Shown here: piece by piece, positions 26,401 through 33,932 of the stretch | Layout: every line of letters starts with the position of its first letter | Numbering within the stretch: position 1 is the stretch's first letter | Assembly: GCA_905234245.1 (NCBI GenBank) | Contig: CAJOGN010000008.1 | Coordinates: 1 to 50,012 of the forward strand | From: an uncultured Lachnospiraceae bacterium | Lineage (GTDB): Bacteria > Bacillota > Clostridia > Lachnospirales > Lachnospiraceae | Direction of reading: 5' to 3' | Length of the DNA: 50,012 nucleotides | Notes under the pieces: generated by a model | What the model was told of the DNA's origin: nothing | Database searches by the model: none | What the model saw: the letters and a program-made list of their open reading frames with translations, nothing else | Made by a program: the position numbers and the translations under genes

Positions 26401-27817
26401 AGCACATAAATACACTGAGGTAATATTTGGAGAAGGTCAGACTTATAAAGCAGGAACAATTGGTGGCCTTGCAGATAAGACAGCGTTTGGCTATGTTAAG
26501 AAGTATTACGAAGAACGCGGTGTAGATAAGAGAAGCTGCGAGATAGATAGATTAGCAAAAGGATGTACTGGAATAAGAAGAACTACTGGACAGCATCCGG
26601 GCGGTATCATTGTTCTTCCTATGGGTGAGAACATTTATTCCTTTACACCAATACAACATCCTGCTAATGATATGAAAAAGGTTGATATCATTACAACACA
26701 TTTTGATTATCATAGTATTGATTCTAACCTCTTAAAGCTTGATATATTAGGGCATGATGATCCTAATATGATTAGAATGCTTGAAGATATAACTAATATT
26801 GATGCTACTAAGATTCCACTAGACGATAAGGATGTAATGTCTTTATTTATGAATACAGATGCACTTAAGGTTGCGCCTGGTGAATTATGGGATGACTTGG
26901 ACCTTGGTACGCTAGGCATTCCAGAATTTGGAACACCATTTGCAATGGGAATGCTTCGTGATGCTAAGCCGAAGGAATTCTCTGACTTAGTTCGTATATC
27001 AGGCTTATCACATGGTACTGATGTGTGGCTTAATAATGCTCAGGATCTCATCAGAGATGGAATTGCTACAATTTCAACTGCAATATGTACAAGAGATGAT
27101 ATTATGACATATCTTATTCATCAGGGACTTGATTCAGAAGAAGCATTTACCATAATGGAAAATGTACGTAAGGGTAAGATTGCATCTGACCCATCTTCTG
27201 ATAAGTGGTTAAACTGGAAGAAGGATATGGTTGAACATGGTGTACCGGATTGGTATCTTGGTTCATGTGAGAAGATTAAGTACATGTTCCCTAAGGCACA
27301 TGCTGTAGCCTATGTTATGATGGCATGGCGAATTGCATATTTTAAGATTAATTATCCTCTTGCTTATTATGCAGCCTATTTTTCGATTCGAGCTAAGGCC
27401 TTTAACTATGAGTTAATGTGTCAGGGAAAAGCAGCTGTTGAAAATCATTTAAAGGAATATAGTGATAAAGAATACTTGTCAGCTAAAGAAGAAAATGAAT
27501 ATGGTGATATGTTACTTGTGCAGGAAATGTATGCTAGAGGCTTAGAGTTTTTGCCACTTGATTTGTACAAATCAGATGCAAGATATTTTAAGGTAGAGGA
27601 TGGTAAGATAAGACCACCGTTTATATCTGTGGATGGAATGGGTGAGAATGCTGCTGATTCTCTAATGATTGCTGCTAGTGAAGGAGCATTTACTTCTAAG
27701 GATGATATTAAGAATCGTGGCAAGGTCCCTAAGACAATTATTGAGACCTTCGACAGATTAGGTGTTACTAAAGGGCTGCCAGAGTCGGCACAGATATCCC
27801 TATTTGACATTATATAG
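23408..27817 (+). CDS. polC: DNA polymerase III alpha subunit, PolC type
   Basis: PolC is the replicative polymerase of low-G+C Gram-positive bacteria and carries its own proofreading exonuclease. The domains over 1469 residues are: an N-terminal domain; an OB fold at about 225-325; a PHP domain (ELHCHTKFSEMDGV, about 350); a DEDDh exonuclease inserted in it (VVFDIETTGRN about 438, VAHNADFDMGF, HHRAVDDALC); the polymerase core with catalytic PDIDLNFS near 982 and RGSVGSSFAA; a zinc-binding CTKC ... CPNCG cluster at about 927-960; and a C-terminal HhH/OB part. The length is normal for the family. The ribosome site (GGAG at 23391-23394, inside ispG) is about 13 bases from ATG 23408, a loose spacing. 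Confidence 0.98.
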   Translation: MDKLFFEAFPSIQLDNDLHNALNDSMVTKVSTNSSKDAVSVYLYCRRVIPKRRIRTLEEQIKKQIFSYDDIKINVIEKFELSSQYSVESFYNEYIDSIYHEVSEYSSYMLAVIKRADFVFEDNKLTIVLEDNIFTRSREEEIIHIFHSIFCDRAGLNVIIDVDYKEAKKTNYQEKNETYIRNKVDKIVDRLEEIKEREEEEREEDVVGSKKNNKKTYGLVRSSNKDVMYGKDFDGDAINIIELNDADCGNYVIISGEIFGIDYREIRNEKTIATVSIYDGSDSIDIKFFLRNDLLSEFKSHFNEKQGIKVKGILDYDNFTKETNISRIEGVKKTSIASSVRMDNSIEKRVELHCHTKFSEMDGVSYATDIYKQAKKWGHTALAITDHGVVQAFTEKGLMHGAYDDSDFKMILGCEAYIVDDYKGVVTNSKGQSLHNTYVVFDIETTGRNAYKDRIIEIGAVKVENDKIVDRYSTFVNPKRPIPYEIFQLTSITDDDVIDAPTIDKVLPEFLEFCEDCIMVAHNADFDMGFIIANANELGISLDKTYVDTLGLARFLLHDISKFTLDAVAKKLKIKLEHHHRAVDDALCTAYIFIDFYKRLIKLEIDNLDEINEKFIMDEKAISKLFSYHCIILAKNDIGRINLYKLISDSHLKYFNRRPKMPKSLINEYREGLIIGSACEAGELYRALLEGKSDEEVAKIVDFYDYLELQPVGNNEFMVASPKYDIESLEDIRDINRQIVRLGQKFNKLVCATCDVHFLNPEDEVYRRIIMAGKGFDDADDQAPLYLHTTDEMLDEFAYLGYDKAKEIVITNTNKIADMCDRIKPVRPDKCPPVIENSDQMLRDICYNKAHEMYGEDLPEVVSERLERELNSIIGNGYAVMYIIAQKLVWKSVEDGYLVGSRGSVGSSFAATMAGITEVNPLSPHYLCTKCHYAEFDSDDVKEFAGRAGCDMPDKICPNCGTPLSKEGFDIPFETFLGFKGNKEPDIDLNFSSDYQSKAHKYTEVIFGEGQTYKAGTIGGLADKTAFGYVKKYYEERGVDKRSCEIDRLAKGCTGIRRTTGQHPGGIIVLPMGENIYSFTPIQHPANDMKKVDIITTHFDYHSIDSNLLKLDILGHDDPNMIRMLEDITNIDATKIPLDDKDVMSLFMNTDALKVAPGELWDDLDLGTLGIPEFGTPFAMGMLRDAKPKEFSDLVRISGLSHGTDVWLNNAQDLIRDGIATISTAICTRDDIMTYLIHQGLDSEEAFTIMENVRKGKIASDPSSDKWLNWKKDMVEHGVPDWYLGSCEKIKYMFPKAHAVAYVMMAWRIAYFKINYPLAYYAAYFSIRAKAFNYELMCQGKAAVENHLKEYSDKEYLSAKEENEYGDMLLVQEMYARGLEFLPLDLYKSDARYFKVEDGKIRPPFISVDGMGENAADSLMIAASEGAFTSKDDIKNRGKVPKTIIETFDRLGVTKGLPESAQISLFDII

Positions 27818-27865
27818 TCTGTTGGATTGATTAACGTATATGTGAATTCCTGATTATGAGACGGT

Positions 27866-27898
27866 TTGAAAGTCTTATATGATATGATATGATATAAT
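27866..27898 (+). promoter_or_regulatory. Possible promoter with tandem ATATG repeats, upstream of the HlyD-like gene
   Basis: TTGAAA at 27866-27871 is followed after 16 bases by TATGAT (27888-27893) and, overlapping, TATAAT (27893-27898). The -10 area consists of three ATATG pentamers (27877-27891) followed by ATATA. Which -10 is used is uncertain. The rest of the 179-base gap between polC and the next gene shows no other clear signal. Confidence 0.4.
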
Positions 27899-27996
27899 TA
27901 TTGCTAGAATTAAATGACATAATATTACTTGTGAATATAGGCGTATTGCTATTTGTTGTCGTATTAATAATATTAATGTAAGAGGAGGAATAATTA

Positions 27997-29475
27997 GTGG
28001 GAGAAAATGGACAAAATGCACCAGTAGGTCAGAACAACAAAAAAAGAAATATAATTATCATTGTAGTTATAGCTGTTGTTCTTGTAGTAGGTATGATTGT
28101 TGGAATCATATTTGCAATAAAGGGGGATAAGAAGGTTGACGACGATGGATTAGTAGATACTATATCTAAAAGGGATGTTAAAGCGACTATATCTACAAGT
28201 GGCGTGTTAGATTCTGCAGAAAGTGAAGCGGTAACTAGTGCTCTTATGGGTAGCGCCGTTAAGAATGTTTATGTAAGAGAAGGTGAACATATCGCTCCTG
28301 GACAGATAATATGTCAATTAGATACAAGTAGCTTGCAGCAACAATATGCTGAATTGCAAAAATCTATTGCCCAGGCAAAGGCTGATAAGATAAAGAGTAA
28401 TCAGGAATACGACAAAGAAGTTCAGGATGCTCTAAACGAGAGAAATGCTGGAATCGATGAAATAAATCAGCAGATTTTTATAGCTCAGGTAAATTATGAT
28501 AATACTGCGACTGAATTAGACAGACAAAGAATTAGGTATATGCAATATCTCCAAGATCCTAATCATAGCGAGTGGGATATGGAAGCGATTGAGATGGAAT
28601 CTAATATATCTGATTTAGAAACATCTTTAGAGGTTAACAAGAGTATTGTTAATGTATATCAGAGTGTTCGCGATAGTGTTCTAGAGGCTGGCGATGGAAC
28701 AAATTATGTTGACGAGCTTCGCAACAGTATTAACGGAGTGACAGATGGAACAATTAGTTCATTAGAAGAAGCTGCAAGAGAAGTGCAAAATAGCATCGGT
28801 CAGGGTACTGTAAGAAGTACAGTTGGTGGTGTTATAACAAGTCTTGGAGTAAAACAGGGAGATACATATATTGGTGGTTCTATTTGTACTGTTGAGAATG
28901 ATAACTCACTTATGATTCATACACAGGTGAATGAATCTAAGGTTGCTGATGTGTCTGAAGGTATGAAGGTTATAATTACGACAGATGCTACAGGAGCAAC
29001 CGAGCTTTCTGGGGTAGTTACTTATGTGGCTCCAAGAGCTGCTTCGACCTCAACTTCAGGCAATGCTGCTGATGTGGGTGCTAAGATAAGTGCGTCTTTT
29101 GGTTCATCTGGTTCATATCTTGTTAAAGTATCACTCAATGAGCAGAATTCTAGACTTCGACTTGGAATGAATACTAAGCTTAAAATAATTACTAATGAAA
29201 AACCAAATGTATTATCTATACCATCTGCTGCATTACAGGAAGACAAGGATGGTAAGTTTGTTGAGTTAGTAACAAATATGGATAAAGTTGATGATGGTTC
29301 TGATGACTCTTACAAGAAAGAAAAAGTATATGTTAATGTAGGAGTTATGGGAGATGATTATACAGAGATACATGGTACAGGAATAAAAGAAGGCGAATAT
29401 GTGTATATTCCTGCTGATTCACAAAAGATGTATGATGAACTCAAGAAGTGGGTTGAGAGTTACTCTGGAGAATAG
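27997..29475 (+). CDS. HlyD/RND-type membrane-fusion (periplasmic adaptor-like) protein
   Basis: The 492-residue protein has one N-terminal membrane helix (about residues 17-43). A beta-barrel/lipoyl half-motif follows (ISTSGVLDSAESEAVTSAL, then VKNVYVREGEHIAPGQIICQLD), then a coiled-coil hairpin (about 105-265), the second lipoyl half (STVGGVITSLGVKQGD) and beta-barrel and membrane-proximal domains. This is the MacA/YknX layout of adaptors that work with ABC exporters. No ABC ATPase or permease lies next to it, so it is an orphan here. The start is GTG 27997, with GAGGAGGAA at 27982-27990 well placed. It may form a unit with the DUF815 gene 27 bases downstream. Confidence 0.85.
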   Translation: MGENGQNAPVGQNNKKRNIIIIVVIAVVLVVGMIVGIIFAIKGDKKVDDDGLVDTISKRDVKATISTSGVLDSAESEAVTSALMGSAVKNVYVREGEHIAPGQIICQLDTSSLQQQYAELQKSIAQAKADKIKSNQEYDKEVQDALNERNAGIDEINQQIFIAQVNYDNTATELDRQRIRYMQYLQDPNHSEWDMEAIEMESNISDLETSLEVNKSIVNVYQSVRDSVLEAGDGTNYVDELRNSINGVTDGTISSLEEAAREVQNSIGQGTVRSTVGGVITSLGVKQGDTYIGGSICTVENDNSLMIHTQVNESKVADVSEGMKVIITTDATGATELSGVVTYVAPRAASTSTSGNAADVGAKISASFGSSGSYLVKVSLNEQNSRLRLGMNTKLKIITNEKPNVLSIPSAALQEDKDGKFVELVTNMDKVDDGSDDSYKKEKVYVNVGVMGDDYTEIHGTGIKEGEYVYIPADSQKMYDELKKWVESYSGE

Positions 29476-29502
29476 CATTTTTTAAGAAAGGGACCCCTGA
29501 TA

Positions 29503-30747
29503 ATGGAGGTAGATAATCTACTATTATATAAAAATGATGATTTGCTTTTAAGAAGATTCTCATCTATATTGAAAGACAAAAGTGCTGATGAAAAAGAGAC
29601 CTTTGATTTGCTCTCAATGCTCATTAGGTTCGGAGCAGAGCATGGGTTTTATGGCAATCTATGGCATTGTTATATTACATATATGATGGTGTATGATGAG
29701 AATCCTTATAGCATTGATTGTGAAATAAAAGGAAATCCAGGCGGAACATTTGACAAGATAGCATTACATGATTATGCCATATTGAAAGCGCTATTTGATT
29801 TTGATTTGAATAGTTTAAATATAGATTTTGATATGGATACAATTATTAACTTTTATGAAGATGCTAATAAGGATAAGGTGTTCAATCGAAGAATTAGAGA
29901 TAGAATATGTGAATTATCTGTTTCATTAGAAAAGTGTAATGATGTATTAGAATTTAGAGAACTGATAGTTGATTTTTATAAGCAATTTGGTGTAGGTATG
30001 CTTGGACTTCATAAGGCATTCAGGTTAGATGATGATGGAAATATTATTCCTATAAAGAGAATTACACATGTATCCTTTAATGACCTTGTAGGATATAAGC
30101 TTCAGAAGGACAAATTGATACAGAACACAAATGCATTTGTATCTGGTTCTAAAGCTAATAACTGTCTACTATATGGTGATGCTGGTACTGGTAAGTCAAC
30201 AAGCATCAAGGCATTAGCTAATGAATACTATGATAAGGGTCTTAGAATAATCGAGATATATAAGCATCAGTTCAAGTATATTAATAATCTTATTTCTAAT
30301 ATTAAGAATAGGAATTACAAATTCATTATATATATGGATGATTTATCCTTTGAAGATTTCGAGATTGAATATAAGTATCTGAAAGCAGTAATAGAGGGAG
30401 GCTTAGAGAAGAAGCCGGATAATATCTTGATTTATGCTACTTCTAACAGGCGTCATCTTGTGAAAGAGAAGTTTACTGATAATACAGAGTCTAATGATTT
30501 GCATAAAAGCGATACTAAGCAAGAGAAGCTATCTCTTGCTGCCAGATTTGGAGTATCAATTTATTATGGCGCTCCTACTCCAAAAGAGTTCAAAGAAATC
30601 GTATTAGCTCTTCGTGACAGGAATAATATCAATATGAGTGATGAAGATATTCTAAGTGCTGCTAATAAGTGGGAGTTAAGCCATAATGGCTTGTCTGGTA
30701 GAACAGCGCAACAGTTTATTGATTATCTAATAGGCTTGGATAATTAA
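29503..30747 (+). CDS. DUF815 P-loop ATPase
   Basis: This AAA-like ATP-binding protein belongs to the DUF815 family, whose cellular role is not established. The 414-residue sequence has a helical N-terminal region and an ATPase domain from about 190, introduced by VSFNDLVGYKLQKDKLIQNT. Walker A is YGDAGTGKSTS (about residues 224-234), Walker B is FIIYMDDLSFE, and sensor-like LIYATSNRRHLV and an arginine-finger-like SLAARFG follow. It is cytoplasmic, with no membrane segment. AAAGGGA at 29487-29493 precedes the ATG. Cotranscription with the upstream adaptor and the downstream HAD phosphatase is likely from spacing but does not reveal a function. Confidence 0.85.
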   Translation: MEVDNLLLYKNDDLLLRRFSSILKDKSADEKETFDLLSMLIRFGAEHGFYGNLWHCYITYMMVYDENPYSIDCEIKGNPGGTFDKIALHDYAILKALFDFDLNSLNIDFDMDTIINFYEDANKDKVFNRRIRDRICELSVSLEKCNDVLEFRELIVDFYKQFGVGMLGLHKAFRLDDDGNIIPIKRITHVSFNDLVGYKLQKDKLIQNTNAFVSGSKANNCLLYGDAGTGKSTSIKALANEYYDKGLRIIEIYKHQFKYINNLISNIKNRNYKFIIYMDDLSFEDFEIEYKYLKAVIEGGLEKKPDNILIYATSNRRHLVKEKFTDNTESNDLHKSDTKQEKLSLAARFGVSIYYGAPTPKEFKEIVLALRDRNNINMSDEDILSAANKWELSHNGLSGRTAQQFIDYLIGLDN

Positions 30748-30770
30748 AATACATTTGATTAGGAGATAAA

Positions 30771-31586
30771 ATGAATTCGAATAAGAAAATAATATTCGTT
30801 GATATGGATGATACTTTGCTTACAACGGATAAGAAGATTTGTAAAGCTAATGTTGAAGCAATTAACAAAATGGTAAGTGAAGGTCATATATTCGCAATTA
30901 ATACAGGTCGTCCCCTTAATGCTGTAAAGAAGTTAATTGGCGGTCTTAATATGAATAAGAACTGTTATATACTTTCTTTTCATGGAACGAATGTATATGA
31001 TTGTGAGAATGATAAGATAATTCATGCTGACTCAATGGATGTTACTGAATCTATTAAGCTACTCAAGGCTATTGATGAAGAAGGTATTCATTCCCAGACA
31101 TTTACAATTGATGGAATCTATACGACTAATGATGATGACATATTAGTAGAATATAATAAATATTCTAATGAGCCGTACAACATAGTCAAAGACTATGATG
31201 AATTAAAGGGGCTTAGCCTTCATAAGATAATGGCAATTGATTATAAAGATCATAGAAGGCTTGTGAAGTTTCAGGAAAAATATGCTAATGATGGTAGTAA
31301 GCATTTTTCTACATTTTTCTCCTGCCCAGAGTATCTTGAGTATACAATGAAGGGTGCTGACAAGGGTAATGGTGTAAGATTCTTAGCTGATTATCTTAAT
31401 ATGTCTATTGACAATACAATTGCCTGTGGTGATGAGAGAAATGATATATCAATGATTAAGGCTGCTGGACTGGGTGTATGTATGATTAACGGTAATGAGG
31501 AAGCTAAGCGTTCGGCAGATTACATTACCAGGAATAACAATAATAATGGTGGTATAGCTGAGGTGATTAATAAGTTTATATTATAG
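30771..31586 (+). CDS. HAD-superfamily hydrolase, Cof-type phosphatase
   Basis: This is a class IIB (Cof/YidA-type) HAD phosphatase, likely acting on small sugar or nucleotide phosphates; the substrate cannot be read from sequence. The 271 residues show motif I FVDMDDTLL with D11 nucleophile and D13, motif II NTGRPL, a C2 cap domain, motif III Lys (MKGADKGNGV) and motif IV IACGDERNDISMI. All catalytic residues are present. AGGAG precedes the ATG. No terminator is obvious after it; a 181-base regulatory gap follows. Confidence 0.92.
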   Translation: MNSNKKIIFVDMDDTLLTTDKKICKANVEAINKMVSEGHIFAINTGRPLNAVKKLIGGLNMNKNCYILSFHGTNVYDCENDKIIHADSMDVTESIKLLKAIDEEGIHSQTFTIDGIYTTNDDDILVEYNKYSNEPYNIVKDYDELKGLSLHKIMAIDYKDHRRLVKFQEKYANDGSKHFSTFFSCPEYLEYTMKGADKGNGVRFLADYLNMSIDNTIACGDERNDISMIKAAGLGVCMINGNEEAKRSADYITRNNNNNGGIAEVINKFIL

Positions 31587-31637
31587 ATAGCTGAAAAAAG
31601 ATAAGATAATACTATAAAATGTAGCAAAAATAACGAT

Positions 31638-31669
31638 TTATCCACTAAAACACAATATATTGTGGATAA
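31638..31669. promoter_or_regulatory. Inverted DnaA-box-like sites enclosing a palindrome, upstream of the 78-codon gene
   Basis: TTATCCACT (31638-31646) differs by one base from the DnaA box TTATCCACA. TGTGGATAA (31661-31669) is the perfect box on the other strand. Together they form an eight-base dyad. Overlapping the right box, CACAATATATTGTG (31651-31664) is a perfect 14-base palindrome. The element ends 3 bases before the -35 hexamer of the promoter at 31673. It may be a DnaA site, an operator for another regulator, or both. Confidence 0.5.
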
Positions 31670-31672
31670 CGT

Positions 31673-31701
31673 TTGACAAGTAGCATAATAGATGTTATTA
31701 T
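31673..31701 (+). promoter_or_regulatory. Consensus sigma-A promoter of the 78-codon gene
   Basis: TTGACA (31673-31678), a 17-base spacer, and TATTAT (31696-31701). This is among the best housekeeping promoters in the window. Transcription would start near 31708. Confidence 0.75.
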
Positions 31702-31707
31702 AAATAT

Positions 31708-31724
31708 GAGCAAAGGAATTGCTC
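31708..31724 (+). promoter_or_regulatory. 5'-end hairpin of the 78-codon gene transcript
   Basis: GAGCAA (31708-31713) and TTGCTC (31719-31724) form a six-pair stem with loop AGGAA, placed at the expected 5' end of the RNA. Such hairpins can protect mRNA from decay. Confidence 0.4.
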
Positions 31725-31767
31725 TGGAACTTATTCAATTTAATATGCGCCAAGGAGGGGATCTATT

Positions 31768-32004
31768 ATGCTTGATATGAATTTCCGTGTATCAGAAATC
31801 TTTCAAAGCTCCGATTCTGATGATTCCCGAAGACAGGCTGTCATTAACCGTAAACCTCTTCAGCGGGACAGCGCGTCAGAATTCGGAAGCATATTCAAAG
31901 CTGCTTGTGATGAGGTTAATTCCCAAGCAAGTATCACACACCAAAATAGGGGTTATGTCCCTAAAGTCAATACATCGTGGCAACCGACTGTATTGATTAA
32001 GTAG
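31768..32004 (+). CDS. 78-residue conserved-looking hypothetical protein with its own transcription unit
   Basis: Not recognised. The product is 78 residues, soluble, without signal peptide or membrane helix, and starts MLDMNFRVSEIFQSS. It has a very strong ribosome site (AAGGAGGGG at 31752-31760), a consensus promoter and a terminator, so it is a single-gene unit that looks well expressed. Its coding DNA is richer in G+C (about 45% by hand count of 120 bases, against about 36% in the next gene). It also uses codons such as CGG, CGC-like GCG, TCC and GTC that are scarce nearby. That may reflect transfer or high expression. A functional RNA within the transcript cannot be excluded, but the intact frame and ribosome site favour a protein. 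Confidence 0.65.
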   Translation: MLDMNFRVSEIFQSSDSDDSRRQAVINRKPLQRDSASEFGSIFKAACDEVNSQASITHQNRGYVPKVNTSWQPTVLIK

Positions 32005-32016
32005 AATTAAGTTTCG

Positions 32017-32056
32017 AAAAGAGAAGGATCGCAATTGCGGTCCTTTTCAATTTTTT
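32017..32056 (+). terminator. Rho-independent terminator after the 78-codon gene
   Basis: AAGGATCGC (32024-32032), loop AATT, GCGGTCCTT (32037-32045), with one G-U pair; flanking A and T runs can lengthen the stem. It ends in TTTT and, after CAA, TTTTTT (32051-32056). Confidence 0.8.
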
Positions 32057-32073
32057 GACGGAGAGAAATAATA

Positions 32074-32802
32074 ATGAAAAGAAGGCTTGTTAGTATAATA
32101 GTGTTATGTCTAATGATTATTGCTATGACAGGATGTGCTTGTAGTAGCAGTAGTTCTAACAGTTCTAATAATTCTAATCTGGCTAATGATGCTTATATTA
32201 CGGGTGATTTTAGTAAGTTTGATAAGGATTACGTGAGAAATACTGGTCTAATATTTGGTGATTATGAGATTGTACTTCCCGTAAAGGTTAGTGAACTCCC
32301 ATTTAATAATCATACAAAGGCTTTTGAGGTTAAGCTTAATAATTTGGTGCCTGACGACTCAAGGATAAAACCTAATCAGATAATTATGTATAATCCTTCT
32401 GACGCTGTTACAAGTTCTGAGAGAAAAAGTAATGGAACATATTATGCTTTTAACGATACAGCGCAGGATAATTTGCCTGAACTATGTAATGTATATGCAG
32501 TGGTAATTAATACGAAGGATCTTGATGATAATAATTATATACAGATTGGGCCAAATAGAATTACGAAGAATATGACTTACAAAGATGCCTGTATAACCTT
32601 TAGAAATACTGTTAATAATCAGGACAGTTATAAGGAGAATCTGTACGATAATAAGGACAAATACTCCGTTGCATTTTATAACGATTTGCTTTATAGAATT
32701 GTATATGACAAACTTGACGAGAATAATGCTGTTATTGTTATAAGAGCTGATAAAGACATTAATGATGCAAATAATCTAAATGATATTCCTTGGAGTTATT
32801 AG
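32074..32802 (+). CDS. Secreted lipoprotein of unknown function, first of four-gene exported cassette
   Basis: The 242-residue product has a lipoprotein signal (MKRRLVSIIVLCLMIIAMTGC, with the lipobox MTGC and lipidated Cys 21) and a Ser/Asn-rich spacer. An extracellular domain of about 190 residues follows, beginning GLIFGDYEIVLPVKVSEL. Near its end RITKNMTYKDACITF (N166-x-T-Y) resembles segments in the next two genes. No enzyme motif is visible. The pattern of a strand, LP, and a later TY-x-D segment is one I associate with abundant exported Lachnospiraceae proteins without known function; that is recollection, not a search. GGAGAG precedes ATG 32074. No promoter was found after the terminator, so it may be fed by read-through. 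Confidence 0.75.
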   Translation: MKRRLVSIIVLCLMIIAMTGCACSSSSSNSSNNSNLANDAYITGDFSKFDKDYVRNTGLIFGDYEIVLPVKVSELPFNNHTKAFEVKLNNLVPDDSRIKPNQIIMYNPSDAVTSSERKSNGTYYAFNDTAQDNLPELCNVYAVVINTKDLDDNNYIQIGPNRITKNMTYKDACITFRNTVNNQDSYKENLYDNKDKYSVAFYNDLLYRIVYDKLDENNAVIVIRADKDINDANNLNDIPWSY

Positions 32803-32807
32803 AAATT

Positions 32808-33914
32808 ATGCTACAATCTAAGCTAAAAAAGATTAAGACAATATATATTGTATTTTCTGTTATTTATTCTTTTATAATAGTTTTTGGTATTTTTTTAACT
32901 ATAGCTGAATGCTTAGTATTTGAAAATACAGCATCGACTGTTTTGGTTATAATCAATTATGTTAGACAGATAGTAGCATTAGTTATATTCATACATGGTT
33001 TAATCAGTATTAATCGCTGTCTTAATAATCCAGACTATCTTGATAAATATATGAGAGGATATAATATTTGGATTGTTTTTATATTGTCAGCTTTGGTTAC
33101 ACCTTTTTATCTTATTGTGGGGGTTAAGACATATAAGGCTTCGCAGATTTATATTGCATCTCATATATATGCTTCTAGTGATTCGACAGATGATAAATTA
33201 TTTGAAAATAACAATGTTAACATTAAGTATCCTTTATCTAATGCTAAGCTTACGCTGTTTGTTGTGCTTTCAATTATTGTTGGTTTTGTTAGTACTTGTG
33301 GATACTTTTTAGGTGCCTCTATTGCAAGTATAGCAAATGAGAATAAATCATTTTATAAGATTGAAAAACCAACAGGAGAAATGCCAAGTATTAGACTGCA
33401 TTACGATAATAATGAGACAGATTTGTTCGACCAGAGTTTTAACTTTAATGCGTTAGATGACTACTTTGGTTATAGCTTTTATTCTGATGATGATTTGACA
33501 CCTGAGGATACTGTTAAAGCCAATACGTCTCTTATGGGCAAGAATAGTAATGTTCCTGGATTTTATATCGCATTTACAGCTAATGAGAAATGTAAAGTAA
33601 AAGAGATGAAGATTACAGATGTTTCCATAGATTACAACGTTTATGATGTTCCGGGGCTTGAACATTATAAGACTAATATGGATTCATATTATATATTAAT
33701 TAATGGAAATAAGATTGATAATAATACAGAATATGTTATTGCAAAAGAAATTCTTAAATCATTAAGTAATGAAAAAACTTATTATTATGAGAATAACTAT
33801 AGTGATTATAGTAGTCTCTATGTTAATAATCGAGACAACTATAGTATTAATCTTAGATTCGATGTAAATGGAAAAATTAAAAGTATAAATGTTGATATAT
33901 ATAGTGCATATTAA
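32808..33914 (+). CDS. Membrane protein with C-terminal extracellular domain, unknown function
   Basis: Not recognised. With the start at ATG 32808, supported by TGGAGT at 32791-32796, the protein has 368 residues. A run of three hydrophobic segments (about 10-35, 45-70, 88-112) precedes a hydrophilic loop, a fourth membrane helix (about 145-170) and an extracytoplasmic domain of about 190 residues. That domain contains NKIDNNTEYVIAKEIL (N306-x-x-Y309), alignable with the TY segment of its neighbours. A TTG at 32790 in frame lies inside the preceding gene and is less likely. It lies 5 bases after the lipoprotein gene, so it is in the same operon. Confidence 0.72.
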   Translation: MLQSKLKKIKTIYIVFSVIYSFIIVFGIFLTIAECLVFENTASTVLVIINYVRQIVALVIFIHGLISINRCLNNPDYLDKYMRGYNIWIVFILSALVTPFYLIVGVKTYKASQIYIASHIYASSDSTDDKLFENNNVNIKYPLSNAKLTLFVVLSIIVGFVSTCGYFLGASIASIANENKSFYKIEKPTGEMPSIRLHYDNNETDLFDQSFNFNALDDYFGYSFYSDDDLTPEDTVKANTSLMGKNSNVPGFYIAFTANEKCKVKEMKITDVSIDYNVYDVPGLEHYKTNMDSYYILINGNKIDNNTEYVIAKEILKSLSNEKTYYYENNYSDYSSLYVNNRDNYSINLRFDVNGKIKSINVDIYSAY

Positions 33915-33932
33915 GGAGCTTGATTAGTAGTT

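Noticed and set aside
31708..32050. The 78-codon locus as tmRNA, 6S RNA or RNase P RNA
   Set aside because: Size and expression signals suit a stable RNA, but no tag-peptide frame, tRNA-like ends, or RNase P core motifs were found. An intact reading frame with a strong ribosome site is present.
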